Source of the DNA: Serpula lacrymans var. lacrymans S7.9
Taxonomy: Eukaryota > Basidiomycota > Agaricomycetes > Boletales > Serpulaceae
DNA length: 64,000 bases
Reading direction: 5' to 3'
Assembly: GCF_000218685.1 (NCBI RefSeq)
Contig: NW_006763302.1
Coordinates: forward strand, 726,868-790,867
Shown: piece by piece, positions 22,981 to 33,895 of the stretch
Position numbering within the stretch: the first letter of the stretch is position 1
Layout of the letters: each line of letters begins with the position of its first letter
Notes under the pieces: generated by a model
Database searches by the model: none
Told to the model about the DNA's origin: nothing
Seen by the model: only the letters and a program-made list of their open reading frames with translations
Position numbers and translations under genes: made by a program

Positions 22981-23209
22981 TCAAAGAGATCTAATATAAA
23001 CCAAATGCTCAGACTTTGTGGGCGAAGCTCTGAGGTGGGCGATCATTGCTACGAAGGTTTTTAAACTCGAACGGAAGTATAACTAAGGGGGTAAATTGCC
23101 CCATCAAAATGCACGGGCCATCCTACCACTACACTTTCCTAGTATGGTGTCCTGCACCATACTTTCCCTTCGTACGGCGCTTGTCTTTGTCGACTCGCGT
23201 TTTCTAACA
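22981..23209 (-). repeat. Copia-2 5' LTR
   Basis: The 229-bp LTR begins TGTTAGAAAACGCGAG on the minus strand and ends GATCTCTTTGA immediately before the primer-binding site. Confidence 0.88.
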
Positions 23210-24228
23210 ACAAATACAGTACATATGTCAATAGAGAGTGCAATTCGGTGTTGAACACTGACCGCGGATCACTTTACTCATTTCCATCGTGAATTGCTCC
23301 ATGTCACCTTCACAACCCTCGTGCAACTCATCTACTTATGAAGGTAAGTGGCCGAATTGTATCTGATTGAACACAACATAATTTATTTCAATTGTTACGC
23401 GACCACACTGGTGCTTGCTCTGATAGTATAAAATACATTGAGAAACGTTGGAGCACGACCTTTAGAAGAAGGCCACTGTGGCCTGGTGCTGATGTCTTTC
23501 GAGTCCTGTTTAGCCGAGTCAGCAAAGCCTATGCTAGAAAGCAAACATTGACGCACCATGAATTTGCCTGTTTGAGCACTTGACATCCATTCGACCTGCG
23601 CGAATAAGGTAAGTGACAAAACAACTGGGTGGATAAGAGATAAACACTCACATTCTTAACCGCTTCGAACCAAACTCCCTTTACATCCTGTACATGCACC
23701 TATTACGAGTCGGAAGGAAAGTCCCCACGCCACACAACTCCTGTGTCAAGATGGTTGCAGAGTGGCCGCCGCAACTTGAAACAGTTGAGCATCGCAGCTT
23801 TTTCAACTGCGATAGTGCTGTCACGGCTGGATGGACTATTTTTGGCTTTGGATTCCACTTTCGTCTTTCAAAGCCCGCGAGCTTTGGCGGAGTAAGTGTT
23901 CCAGGCATACTCTAGCGACTGGCGAACGGTAGAAATGAAACATGCTTGAGCTCTACTCCAGTTTTACGAACAAAGGCGTCCCCAACCCCATTTTCACAGG
24001 TTATCAATTGTGATTGTGACTGACAGGATGTAATGCGCCCAGCTGTGGAAGAACCGTACCCATCCCCGAAACGTCCAGCCGAAATTCAGTGCGTCTCTTT
24101 CTCATGGACCACTGATTTTGCTTCACTCCGGCTCACCATCACCGTGTTTGCGGTTGGAATATTAGGACCGACAACGCAAGGGCGTCATCCTCATTTTTTG
24201 ACACGCACCGCTTATATTTGGTCCCCTG

Positions 24229-24235
24229 TATAAAA
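24229..24235 (+). promoter_or_regulatory. TATA box of Nis1-like gene 2
   Basis: TATAAAA lies 88 bases before the start codon, in the same conserved context as at copy 1. Confidence 0.7.
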
Positions 24236-24316
24236 GGTTCAGGTTTTCAGTATTCTCAACATCAGCTTTCTTCTACTGCTTCCCTCCAGCTTAGTCTAAA
24301 TCCACCCTATAGAGCC

Positions 24317-24865
24317 ATGTTCAAGTCTATCATCTCCCTCGCCCTCTTCGCTGGTGCTGCTTTTGCCCAGAACGTTGCAATCGCCAACCCCGCGCAAGGC
24401 GCCTCGGTGGCTCCAGGCAGCAATTTGATCGTTCAGCTCGAGAGGCCAGTAAGTGAAACCATCTCCATGCTCGCGTCTATTGTCAATGGTGAACCGTCGT
24501 CCATAGAACTCCCAGTCGCCCTCTCAGGAAGTTGCCGTCGTCATCGGCATTCAGTCATGCTCCAGTCAACCCTGTGCCGCTCCTGCCGACATCTTTGGTC
24601 AAATCTTGTACAACGGGGCCTACGAACCCGTGTCCCACGAGCCTCAGTTGCCCAATTACCAAAACATCTCGGTGACGATCCCAGCTTCGTTGCCCACAGG
24701 AACTGCTCAGATCAACGTTCTTCACGTGAATTTGGTTGGCGTGCGTGTTTCTGTCCATTGTGCTGCTTCTGTAGTACCTTGTCGTGACCCTCTGACGTTC
24801 TTTTCTCTCAGGCGGGTCCGAGCCCCGCCCTCCAGACTCTGAACCAGACGATCACGATCACCTAG
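24317..24865 (+). CDS. Nis1-like small secreted protein, copy 2
   Basis: Exons 24,317-24,448, 24,516-24,740 and 24,812-24,865 have exactly the lengths of copy 1 (132, 225 and 54 bases) and encode 136 residues with the same signal peptide. Differences from copy 1 are few and mostly conservative, such as Asn for Asp after APGS and Gln for Glu at the start of exon 2. The frame is intact, so both this copy and copy 1 may be functional. It is convergent with lectin copy 2. Confidence 0.75.
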
Positions 24866-25500
24866 ATCAGGGATACCGGCACGCAACGACCGAAAATAAG
24901 AATGTGGGGATTGGCGGGGGATTGTCTTGTGATACTAGGCAGTCTGATAGGATTATCTGACATTACACTCTACGCACATTATTCTAATGCTTCTACGTTG
25001 ATATTATATCGCTCTTTCAGATGATCAGGTTGCTAGCAGCGTGTTGACTTTGGCTATTGCACTCTCTTTCGATCTGGACTTTCAACGTTGGAGGCTACAT
25101 CACACTATCCACCGGCAGCGACAACTTTCCCATTGCTAACATGCATAGCCATAAACGGGCGGTTTGCTATCACAGACCCGTGATGACAGCTGAAACAGAG
25201 CCCAAGTCATGTTCCATTGAGATACCCTTTGCCACTGGCACATATTCCCGCCCACAAACACAACCACAACGATATTTATTTCAATCGTAAGCGACCGTTT
25301 TGGCGCTTGTTCTGGTAGCACGAAATACAGCGGGAAACGTCAGAGCAGATCTCGGCGGGCCCTAGAATAAGGCAACGTTGACCTGGGAGGTGATGGCTGT
25401 CGGGTCCTGTTTAGCACAGTCAGCAAAAGCCCGCACGAGAAACGCACACATCGACGCACCAGTAATTTGCCTGTCTGGGCACTATGTCGATCAAAGTGAA

Positions 25501-27053
25501 TCAGCGTGTGGGACAAAAAAAACGAGGAAAACCCAAAAAGGGCTTCACACTGCTGGCGCGCAAAAAAAAAGAGACGAAGACTCACTCGAAGAAGAGGACG
25601 GTCGAAAGATCGCTATCGAGGAAAACGTTGCACGACTGCCCACCCGATCCTTCCGCCGTAGACACTCCGAGCGCCACACCGAAGAGCAAGTTCAAGCCCT
25701 GTCAGGAATTTGAGCACCCCTGTGGGTTAATCGAACTTACACTCAGATAGACTTACGCTGGCACGAATATTGTCGCTTCCCCATTGAGCCAACTGCACCT
25801 TGGAGGCTGAAGGAAGGCGTTAGCGATGGACAGTCTGATGCGCTGATGGAAAGATATCGCACTGAAGACAAAGTCATCTTGGTCAAATAGCTCAGGTCGC
25901 AAGGTGTATTTCTTCCCCACGCCGAGGTTGGCACCAGTCCAAATACTGGCCACCAGGTCCTTGTCGACGACCCAATATCTAAAGGCATCACGTCCAGTCA
26001 ACATCACCCCATGGAGGTATATATAAAGAGAGGGGGGAAAAGGCCTTACATTCCATCCAGCTGATAGTTGACAATGTGGCCTTTGAGAATAGGGTTCGCA
26101 TTAAGGGTGTTGGCGATCTGTGTGCCTGTCTGGCTCACGAGCTGGAATGACCAGAGTTGGTGCTCGTCGACAGTGCTACTCCACTCGCCTTCCCAGCCCT
26201 CAATGACAGTCCCATTGGCAGTGCCCCTGAAAAGAGGGTACCGATGAGTGCTTGGATCATATAAACACGGCAATACGAAAAGAAGGACATACCCATATAA
26301 AAGATCGACAAACGCTGGCAGAACGATCACGCGAGTTTCATGAGCCTCGGAACGCCATTAATACGGAATGTAAGGGAGACGTACTTCCGCCCTGTGCGTT
26401 TTGCATCCTACACGGGTCCCCAATCTCATCAGACTCGACCGACTAGAGGTATCTGGTGGGGAGACTCACCTGTAAAACGTGCCTACCTTTCGGATGGTCC
26501 AAACCTGGTTATTACCCGCGCGCTGCCATCCTTGAAGTGGGTTCCCATTGGTGCTTTTACCTGAGTCAAACACCGGTCGTCAGCAGGTACCTTTTTAGAC
26601 ACCACAGCACAGTTGGGCTTCGTATACCTTCTGGCAAGTCGAGGTAGAGGCCACCTTGAAGATTTTGCAAGGTGAAGGAATCTGCTGTTCCGTTGATAGG
26701 TGTGACCAGCCAGAGCTGAGCCAAGCATTGGGGGTTGGAGAATGGCCACTTTGTCCAACCTTGGACTTTTGTACCTGCATCGACCCGGTTGAGCGATTTT
26801 TTGTATCACGTATCGCGGCTGGCGGCCACTCACCATTTGTTGGCGAACCTTGAAGGACGACGACGACAACACAGCGACGACCACAAGTTAGCTGATGTCG
26901 AGCAACATACGAGAACGTCATTACCGCCAGAAAGATTCATGACAAGAGAGCCAGCTGAATTCTCAATCGAATCTAAACATGAAAGTGAGCAGGAAGGAGA
27001 GTGCGACACACGGCGATGAGGGGATGCTCACAGATTCCACTGGTGAGCGACAT
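25501..27053 (-). CDS. MOA-like chimerolectin, copy 2
   Basis: The exon order of copy 1 is preserved: 27,032-27,053, 26,925-26,972, 26,834-26,848, 26,628-26,774 (one codon longer), 26,470-26,560 and 26,385-26,407, a 22-base exon ending near 26,293, then exons equivalent to 8-12. All splice sites I checked are GT-AG and the frame stays open through exon 11; the end of exon 12 is less certain. The beta-trefoil repeats (GGLYLDLPEG, WEGEWSS) are kept. The protease-like half again shows FDQDDF and GGQSCN, so the Gln substitutions are shared with copy 1. A TATATAAA lies at about 27,115-27,122 upstream. It differs from copy 1 throughout and is not a recent copy. Confidence 0.65.
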
Positions 27054-27770
27054 GCTGGTGAATTGAAAGTATAGTGAAGGGAGTCTGAGGAATACTCGAT
27101 GAGCTTTCCAGTGGTTTATATACGACGAGAGCAGTTGTTTGGCTGGAACAGGCTGATACACCAGAATGTCACCTACACTACTTTGGACATCGAATATCGT
27201 CAATTAACACTCCTCACAATTGGATGCACCAGTTCGCCGTCCCCAAGCCTCTGCTACGGTAATACTAGTACCATCATAGTTTGAAGACGTCGTTCGCATA
27301 CGTTGCACAAGTGAATGTGATCACCATCGTCGAGGATCTCCAGTGGGCTGTGAGGTTGATTCTTGGCCTGGGATGGATATTTGGCTGGGCGAGGAAGTCG
27401 CAGAACTAGCGGTGAATGGCGAGTCCCGTGTTTTCTAGTCTCCAGTAGGCAATCCAAAAGGTGTGAGGGAAGAACATCGACTCTCAATACGTTTGCACGT
27501 TTGTCTAAATATGGCTCGGAGTTGTGATACCACAGCAAGATCATATTGATTCTCCGCGCATTATGCTAGGACTGTAGCCACCCCTGCAGCGACAACATGG
27601 TCGTTTTACCTTATTTACAAGATTCGTGAATTTCCTTGAGATGACGGCAGATGTGACAAAATACGAGCAGGCCAAAATTGGGGTATTGACATGGGACGGA
27701 AGCGACCGCTGTTCCAGACTCTTCCGTTCTCAGTGAACCCCCCTCTATTCTGCACCTCCATTCGTCCATC

Positions 27771-27899
27771 ACGAACCCCATCTCCTTCATAGCCTCCCTC
27801 GTCCTCCTCGCGTCCCCCGCCCTCCCTCTCGCAACATCCCTCTCGCAACTCACACATTCCACCGGCGAGCGGGCAGTTGGGAAGCCTGTAGCTACCTAT
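27771..27899 (+). pseudogene. Cerato-platanin 5' pseudogene
   Basis: The DNA here and about 200 bp upstream match the 5' end and promoter of the cerato-platanin gene at 61,824-62,240. The start codon position reads ACG instead of ATG. The signal-peptide codons (IASLVLLASP) are kept, but homology stops soon after and the frame ends at TAG 27,897-27,899. None of the four cysteine motifs is present. It is a truncated, start-less copy. Confidence 0.6.
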
Positions 27900-28343
27900 T
27901 AGAGTGAAGAGGGTCTGGGGAGGGGGGCTCGGTGGGCTTTGCGTTGACGGTGGTCTGGCGTGAATACGACGAGGGTGGCTCTTTCAGTTGCCGACACGTT
28001 GGTGTGCACGGATACGCCGTGGTGCTCACCTACGCGTACGCTAATCAGGTCGGATTGGTACCAAAGTAGTTGGGATGTTGTGGGACGCGTCGACTGGGGG
28101 ACACTTTGTATCCATTTGAGCGGACGAATTAGTGTTTGACGAACCAAATAAAGGGGCAAGTCCGAGTTAAGAAAAAGGCGACATGATGCACCCATGCTGA
28201 GACGGATTCGCCAAATAAAATCTATAAGAATACGAGAGATTCAGGAGCCTTGTCACTCTATTCAAATATCGAGTCCATAATGATAATAGATATGCATGTG
28301 GTAGTACAAGTGAAAAACGAGATACAATAGAGCATGCCCCGAT
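27900..28343. other. Intergenic region before the F-box gene 3' end
   Basis: A 98-codon minus frame (27,899-28,195) starts with ATG but shows no recognisable domain, so it is not called as a gene. AATAAA at about 28,213 on the plus strand has no assigned gene. Confidence 0.4.
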
Positions 28344-29584
28344 TCACGTCTCCTCGTCTTCCTCCCAGGGACCGATCTTCAGCGTAAAGCGCCTCTGGTC
28401 CGCAATGTCCCTCCAACGCTGTGCCCTGCCGTCCTCCGCCATGAGCTTTGGGTAGAAGGAGACGCAGACGAGCTGGACGCCTCCGCTGTCCCTCTTCAGC
28501 ACCCTCTCCTCCAGGGCATCGCACACGGCGCCCACTTCGTCGTACAGCGGGACAGCGTACCACGCGTTGGTGACCTGCAGTTTGAGCACGGTGAGGTGCG
28601 GACTGATGCCGTGTATGAAGTTGTGCCTGAGCTCGTTGACGGTGACGAGGGAGAGGGCGAGGTAGTCGAGTGCGTGGAGGGATTGTATGAAAGTGGAGAG
28701 GGCGTGGGAGGAGAGGCGGGATGAGCCGAGGAGGACGAGTTTGCGGAGGGAGAGGGCGGGGGAGGGGGCACGGAGGAGGGAGGCGAGGTGGGGGTCGCGG
28801 AGCTCAAAGGCGAGTCTGTGGCCCTGTGAGTGGGAGAAGGAGAGGAGGCGGGAGTGGGGGAGGAGTCGGGAGAAGTCGAGTGTGTCAAAGGCGTTTGAGG
28901 TGATGGCGGAGAGGGAGAGGTGGAGGAGGGAGGGGAGGGCGAGGGGAGTGGTGCGGTTTGAGGCGGGGAAGTGGCAGTCGCCGGAGAGGCGGAGGGAGAG
29001 GAGGGAGGAGGGGCTGATGAGCTGGAAGGGGGAGACGCGGGCAGCGGGGTCGATGAAGATGTCCTCCGATGATATAGATTACCCTACGCTTCCTACTCAT
29101 GACTAGAATCAAGACCCATAGTGTCCATTCCCCGTTTGGCTTTCCCTGCCGTAGTGTAATGCGAAAGTGGAAGACGCGGAGGATGGCGAGGGAGGAGAGG
29201 CGGGCGAGGGCGAGGTAGAGCTGGGAGGCGGGCTCGATCTGGGGCACGGTCAGCGGGGCAAGGTGCAGGGGAGGGTGGACTCACGTGGTTTGTGGACGGA
29301 TCGTGGAGGACGCGACCGTCGTTGGCGACATCGGCCCAGTTGACTAGGCTGGCCCGTTCGCTGGTGAGAGAGTGGAGGAAGCGGGTGATCTGGACCTCGT
29401 TGCGGAGAGAGACGTAGGCGGACAGGACGGGGGCTGCCTCTGCGTAGAGGAGTGTGCAGGTGCGGAGGGGGCGGAGGTGGACATTGGTGGGCTGGGTGCG
29501 GTGGCTGACGCGTTGGTGGTCAGCGAGCAGAAGGGTGTAGATGAGCAGGCGGAGTTCAGGGGGAAGGGCGAGGAGGTGCGTCAT
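28344..29584 (-). CDS. F-box-type protein with leucine-rich C-terminal region
   Basis: Three exons (29,285-29,584, 29,116-29,238, 28,344-29,063) join in phase 0 to 380 codons. The N-terminus MTHLLALPPELRLLIYTLLL is an F-box-like motif, followed by typical text for this class (RTCTLLYAEAAPVLSAYVSL). The long last exon is rich in leucine and serine and ends in an acidic tail (GPWEEDEET). Such proteins usually pair with Skp1 in SCF ubiquitin ligases; substrates are unknown. The first intron is GT-AG (GTGAGT donor) and the second starts GTCTTG. Coding DNA is strongly C-rich, unlike the AT-rich transposons around it. It is divergent from lectin copy 3. Confidence 0.75.
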
Positions 29585-30074
29585 GGTCTGAACTGAGTGG
29601 AGTGTCGCTATTTATGCACGAGTCGCTTACACACTCCGAGTGTGTCGCTCACTTTGCAATTATCAACGACTAGTCACGCCGTCCTCTTCCATCAGAATCA
29701 CGCCCCCTCCGACACAGCTCCCCCATCCTTAGCGCTGCACCGGCTTTCTCGTCCAGCCGAACATCTATCCCAGGCCAAGATTCTGACCACGACTCGCTGG
29801 AGATCCTCGACGATGGTGATCGCATTCACGTGTGCGGTGATGCGAGCGGCTATGATGGTGCTAGTACTAATGTAGTCGAGGGATGGGTCAGCGACCTGGT
29901 GAATTCAACTGTGAAGAGTGCTCATTGGCGATACTCAATCACCCAAATAATGTGGGTGACATTCCGGTGTATCGTCTTGTGCCAACCAAACAGCCACTCT
30001 CGTCATATTTAAACCACTGGAAAGCTTACTGAGTATTCCTCAGACCCCCCTCACTATACTTCCAATTCACCAGC

Positions 30075-31405
30075 ATGTCGCTCATCGGCGGAATCTGTGA
30101 GTGTCCTTATCGCAACGACGCACTCCTTCTCCTGTTCACTTCATTTTAGATTCAATTGAGAATTCAGCTGTTCCCCTTGCCATCGATCTTTATTTCGGTA
30201 ACGACATTCGCATTCTCATAAGCTGTCCGGCATCAGCTAACTTGTGGTTCGTTGCCATGTTGTCATGCTGATCATCCAAGGTGGCACAACAGATGGTGAG
30301 TGAGCGTGGCCGCCATGTCTGATACCAATATCTCAACTCGTTTGATTCAGGTACAAAAGTCCAGGGTTGGGGGAAGTGGTCATTCTCCAGCGCCTACTGC
30401 CTACCTCAGCTCCGGCTGGTCACACCTACTGGAGCAACAGATGCTTTTACCTTACAGAATCTCCGAGGCGGCCTCTACCTTGACTTGCCAAATGGTAAGC
30501 CTGGCTGTTATGTTATGTCAAAAAAAGTGCTTCCTGGAGACGGATGGTTTACTCAGGTAGCAGCGCCAATGGTAACCCGCTTCAAGGGTGGCAGCGCGTG
30601 GGCAACGACCGGGTTTGGATCATTCGACAGACAGGCACATTTTACAAGTGCGTCTTTCCGCTGGATACCTTTAGTCGGCCAAAGTCTGATGAGACTGGGG
30701 ACCATTTAGGATGCAAAATTTGCAGGGTGGAAGTACGTGTTCCCTTCATTCCGTATTAATCGCACTCCGAGCTCGTGAAACTACGCGTGATCGTTCTGCC
30801 AGCGTTTGTCAATCTTCTAGATGGGTATGTCATCTCAGCTTGACGTGTTTGTATCATGCCTGGATTCATTAGTGCCCTCTTGACAGCAGTGGCAATGGAA
30901 CTGCCGTTGAGGGCTGGGCAGGCGAGTGGAACGACACTGCCAATCAGGGCCAGCTCTGGTCATTCCAGCCTATGAGCCGGACAAGCGCAGAGGTCGCCAG
31001 CGCCCTCGCTGCCAACCCTGTTCTGAGAGGCCGCTTCGTCAACGATCAGTTGAATGGGATGTAAGGCTGAGGCTTCCCTCTTCCTCTCTTTTATGTGCCT
31101 CCGCGGGGCGATGTTGACTGGATATGATACCCTTGGATACTGGGTCCTCGACAAGGGCCTGGTGGCCAGTATATGGGCGGGTGCCAATCTTGGCGAAGGG
31201 AAGAAGTAAACCTTGCGACCTGAGCTGTTTGACCAAGACGACTTGACCCTCTGTGCATTATTTTTCCATGAGTGCATCAGATTGTCCATGACTAACAGCT
31301 TGAGTGCGTCTTTTTCCTCCTTTTGCGTGCCAACAGTGAAGCCCTTTCTGGGTTTCCCTTTCTTTTTTTGTTTCACAAGCTGATTCGGTTTCATTGAAAT
31401 AGTGC
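30075..31405 (+). pseudogene. MOA-like chimerolectin pseudogene, copy 3
   Basis: Exons 1 to 8 of the lectin can be followed from ATG 30,075 with intact splice sites. One conserved Trp in exon 4 is Arg (QLR for QLW). The acceptor before exon 9 has changed from TTTAG to CTTGG. A TAA lies in frame at 31,207-31,209 after GEGKK. About 330 bp covering exon 10, exon 11 and their introns is deleted before the exon-12 homology at about 31,337. The nucleophile region reads FDQDDL. These lesions are independent and make the copy non-functional. Confidence 0.75.
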
Positions 31406-32070
31406 TCAAACAGGCAATTTACTCGTGCGTCGATGGTGTGTTTTCTAGCATGGGCTATGCCGACCCAGTTACACAGGACCCGGGCTTCTTCTTGAGATCC
31501 TGCTCTGACGTTTTCGTTTGTATTTTATGCTATCAGAACAAGCACCCATCTGGTCGCTTACAATTGTTGAAATATTGTTGTGTTACTCATGATAATCACA
31601 AAAGACTTTGCTTTTGTGCCGTTAGAAGGCAGAGGGGGCCACGTCGGTTTGGCCACCAGGGGGCTGGGCGTTGAGCGGAGAGGATTGATTTCACGGTTCG
31701 AGGGCGTGTATGCCTGATATCCTGTGATGAAGATCCCTCACTGGTCCATACGTCATCCCTGGCCGATCGCTATCCAGAACGATCATGTTCGTGTGGACAT
31801 GAATGATGAGTAGTGTCTATAGGATGTTGCAGTTCGTAGTTCGTGGTGGGTTAGGCTCAAGTTTTCAGGGGCGGGATACAAGGATGCTCATGGTCAAACG
31901 TGTCTCGATGGAAACACCGTTCAGGTTCGAAGTTCTTGACCTGTCATAATGCGTCTTTGATGGTATAGCTAGCCAGCCATTCCTGGCGTCTACATGGATC
32001 TGAGCGGATCACTACAGCAGCTTTAATTTATGTTATCATACCAAGGCGATGAATGCACAACCGTGATGTT
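31406..32070. other. Inverted copy of the lectin/Nis1 intergenic region
   Basis: The sequence is the reverse complement of about 11,140-11,765 with small indels. No gene is supported. Confidence 0.55.
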
Positions 32071-32253
32071 GCCCAGCCTGAGAGAAAAGAACGTCAGAGT
32101 GTCACAACACTACAGATACATCACAATGGACAGAAACACGCACGCCAACCAAATTCACGTGAAGAATGTTGATCTGAGCAGTTCCTTTGGGCAACGAAGC
32201 TGGGATATGTTTTGGTAATTGGGTGAGGCTCGTGGGTCACGGGTCGTGTAGTT
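32071..32253 (-). pseudogene. Nis1-like gene fragment, copy 4
   Basis: The end of intron 2 (TTCTCTCAG) and the second half of exon 2 are recognisable on the minus strand, including the codons for AQINILHVNLVG. Exon 1, the first half of exon 2 and almost all of exon 3 are missing, and there is a further small deletion before the NYQNI codons. Confidence 0.7.
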
Positions 32254-32255
32254 AT

Positions 32256-33662
32256 TATCCCCACTTACTCCATTCCACTCCCTAACCTTACACAGCCGTG
32301 CTCTTCTATCAGAATCACACATCCCCTCCTTGACTCGACACAGCTCCCCCATCCTCCCAGCCCGACCCCGTGCCCTTTCATCAGTCAAAGTCTTACCTTA
32401 GCGCTGTACTCGTAGGGCTTTCACTCTGAATCTTACTCTTTTTTCACCCGTCGTAAACACGAGCGCTGAACGAGTACAGAGTTTAGTAGGGTTGCAAGTA
32501 TTCAGACCGACGGCGAGGAGCTACTAGTGTACTCGGACTCACGTGTCTTTTATTCCATTGCTTCCATTTTACTTAGCGCGAATCACCCGTCCCCATCATC
32601 GTTGGCGCTTGGGGCACTGATCGTATCTTCCTTGCTGACATCTACAGCCTCCACCCCGTTCCCCTCCGTCTCCTCACAATATGTATTCCACCATCCTCAA
32701 GTTCTTAATTCAAATCCAACCTACGCGAAACACACAGCCCTACAGACCTCATGGTCGTCCTACCATCAGAAATCACTGCAGAAAGTGCGGATGAACACGG
32801 CTGTGGAACTATGCAGCCTCATCGCACGTCACGAGCCTAACCGTCCGTCTCGCGCTCCGTCATTTGGTCTGACCGTCTACATCCATGTTTATCACGCCCT
32901 CCTCCGATTAAAGCCGTACCACCTTGACTCTGTTCTGGTAGCATGCCACTTGCGTGAGTGCTTTTCACACTGCCCGTCCTCACCGCTTCTACTATTCAGA
33001 ACTCACCATCATCGGGCGCTACACACAGCTGCCTCTCGTTTTCCGATACACCCGCAGGATCAACTTCATACCACTCTTTGCCCAACCTTGCCCGCCTCGC
33101 TTGACACATCATCATCGCGCGCGGCACCTCATTCGCACCCGCTCCGTCCCGGCTCAACCTTCCATTCACTCGGCGTAGCGTCGCCCCCGCCGTCCTATAG
33201 CGTTCGCAAAACCAACATCAGGCATCTACCATCAACTCGCTCCACAAGTGGTACTCCACAGACCGTTCATTTCTTTCACTCCGTGCAAAACGCGGATGGG
33301 CAGACAGATCCCCCATCGCTGAGCCTTTACTTATTCACTGTATATAGGCGGTGAGTGGGGCTCATGGCGGTAGATGCTATGGTTTTAGTCGCTGAGAAGG
33401 CCTTTGGCATCAGGGGGTGGGAGTTCGTCGGAAATTAAGAGTGCTGATAAACTCGTCAGTGATAGTTGATGATATATCGTCCTTACGCCTTCAAGTTGAG
33501 CTCGAAGGTTTGGAGGAGTGACGTGAATGTAGGTTTTATTAAAAGTCTGCTTATGGCCAACTTGCCCGATATGCCGATCACATGTATGATCCCCATCGAT
33601 AGTACCACCTTAACGATCTCTTCCCCCATCTCCACTCTCTACAGGCTTGCATCCAGCTCCAC
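32256..33662. other. Intergenic region, gene content unclear
   Basis: A 275-codon plus frame (32,527-33,354) starts at GTG, lacks a useful ATG and resembles no family. It is proline-, serine- and histidine-rich, as expected from C-rich DNA by chance. Short frames in the other registers also look partly gene-like, so a decayed gene is possible. No call is made. Confidence 0.35.
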
Positions 33663-33842
33663 ATGCCCTATTCTCAACATGCATCACACGCCGAAGCTCA
33701 AATCGCTACTTACAATGATGTGGCCGGAAATCAACACATCTTCATCGTCGACGCTGCCGGTGCAGAGGCTGTCTTTGCGAGATTGGGGCTCGGAGAGGTC
33801 GGTAGGCCAGTTTCTTGGTTGCCAGACGACGTGACTCTGTGA
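33663..33842 (+). CDS. Small hypothetical ORF, 59 residues
   Basis: The ATG at 33,663 opens a frame ending at TGA 33,840-33,842. It reads MPYSQHASHAEAQIATYNDV and then GNQHIFIVDAAGAEAVFARL, a composition more protein-like than the neighbouring frames. A possible 3' splice site (CTCTACAG) sits just upstream, so it may be the last exon of a longer gene. The next gene (NADAR-1) starts 54 bases downstream. No family is recognised. Confidence 0.3.
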   Translation: MPYSQHASHAEAQIATYNDVAGNQHIFIVDAAGAEAVFARLGLGEVGRPVSWLPDDVTL

Positions 33843-33895
33843 AGAGCTTCCAGGGCCCTCTTCCTAGTCGCCCCCTGCAAGCGCGTCCCAACCCA

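Larger units (their letters stand above)
18219..23209 (-). mobile_element. Copia-2, full-length Ty1/Copia retrotransposon
   Basis: The element is bounded by LTRs starting TGTTAGAAAA (minus strand) and flanked by the target-site duplication ACAAA (18,214-18,218 and 23,210-23,214). A polypurine tract GAGGGGGG lies next to the left LTR, and a primer site matching the anticodon arm of initiator tRNA-Met lies next to the right LTR. The two LTRs differ at about 9 of 229 shared positions, so this is the oldest complete insertion in the window by that measure. Confidence 0.9.
23255..27450. repeat. Segmental block 2: Nis1-like gene convergent with MOA-like lectin gene
   Basis: This block is co-linear with 8,822-13,700. 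It starts just right of Copia-2 with the ATTTCCATCGTGAA stretch. It lacks about 260 bp found in block 1 and has a shorter gap between its two genes. The upstream stretch 23,405-24,228 holds the lectin-flank remnant and the promoter-proximal DNA of the Nis1-like gene; no separate gene is supported there. Confidence 0.8.
29740..32255. repeat. Segmental block 3, inverted and degraded
   Basis: This is the reverse complement of about 11,130-13,700, from lectin promoter to the end of the shared 3' flank, followed by a fragment of a Nis1-like gene. The gene pair keeps its convergent arrangement, so the whole block was inverted. Confidence 0.8.

Noticed and set aside
26293..26345. One-base insertion in lectin copy 2 first taken as a frameshift
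   Set aside because: With the acceptor at CTGCCAG the insertion falls in the intron, and the exon reads TFVDLL in frame, matching the beta-trefoil repeat better.
32527..33354. 275-codon plus-strand frame
   Set aside because: It starts at GTG, has no useful ATG, no domain and a composition expected from C-rich DNA. It was not called a gene.
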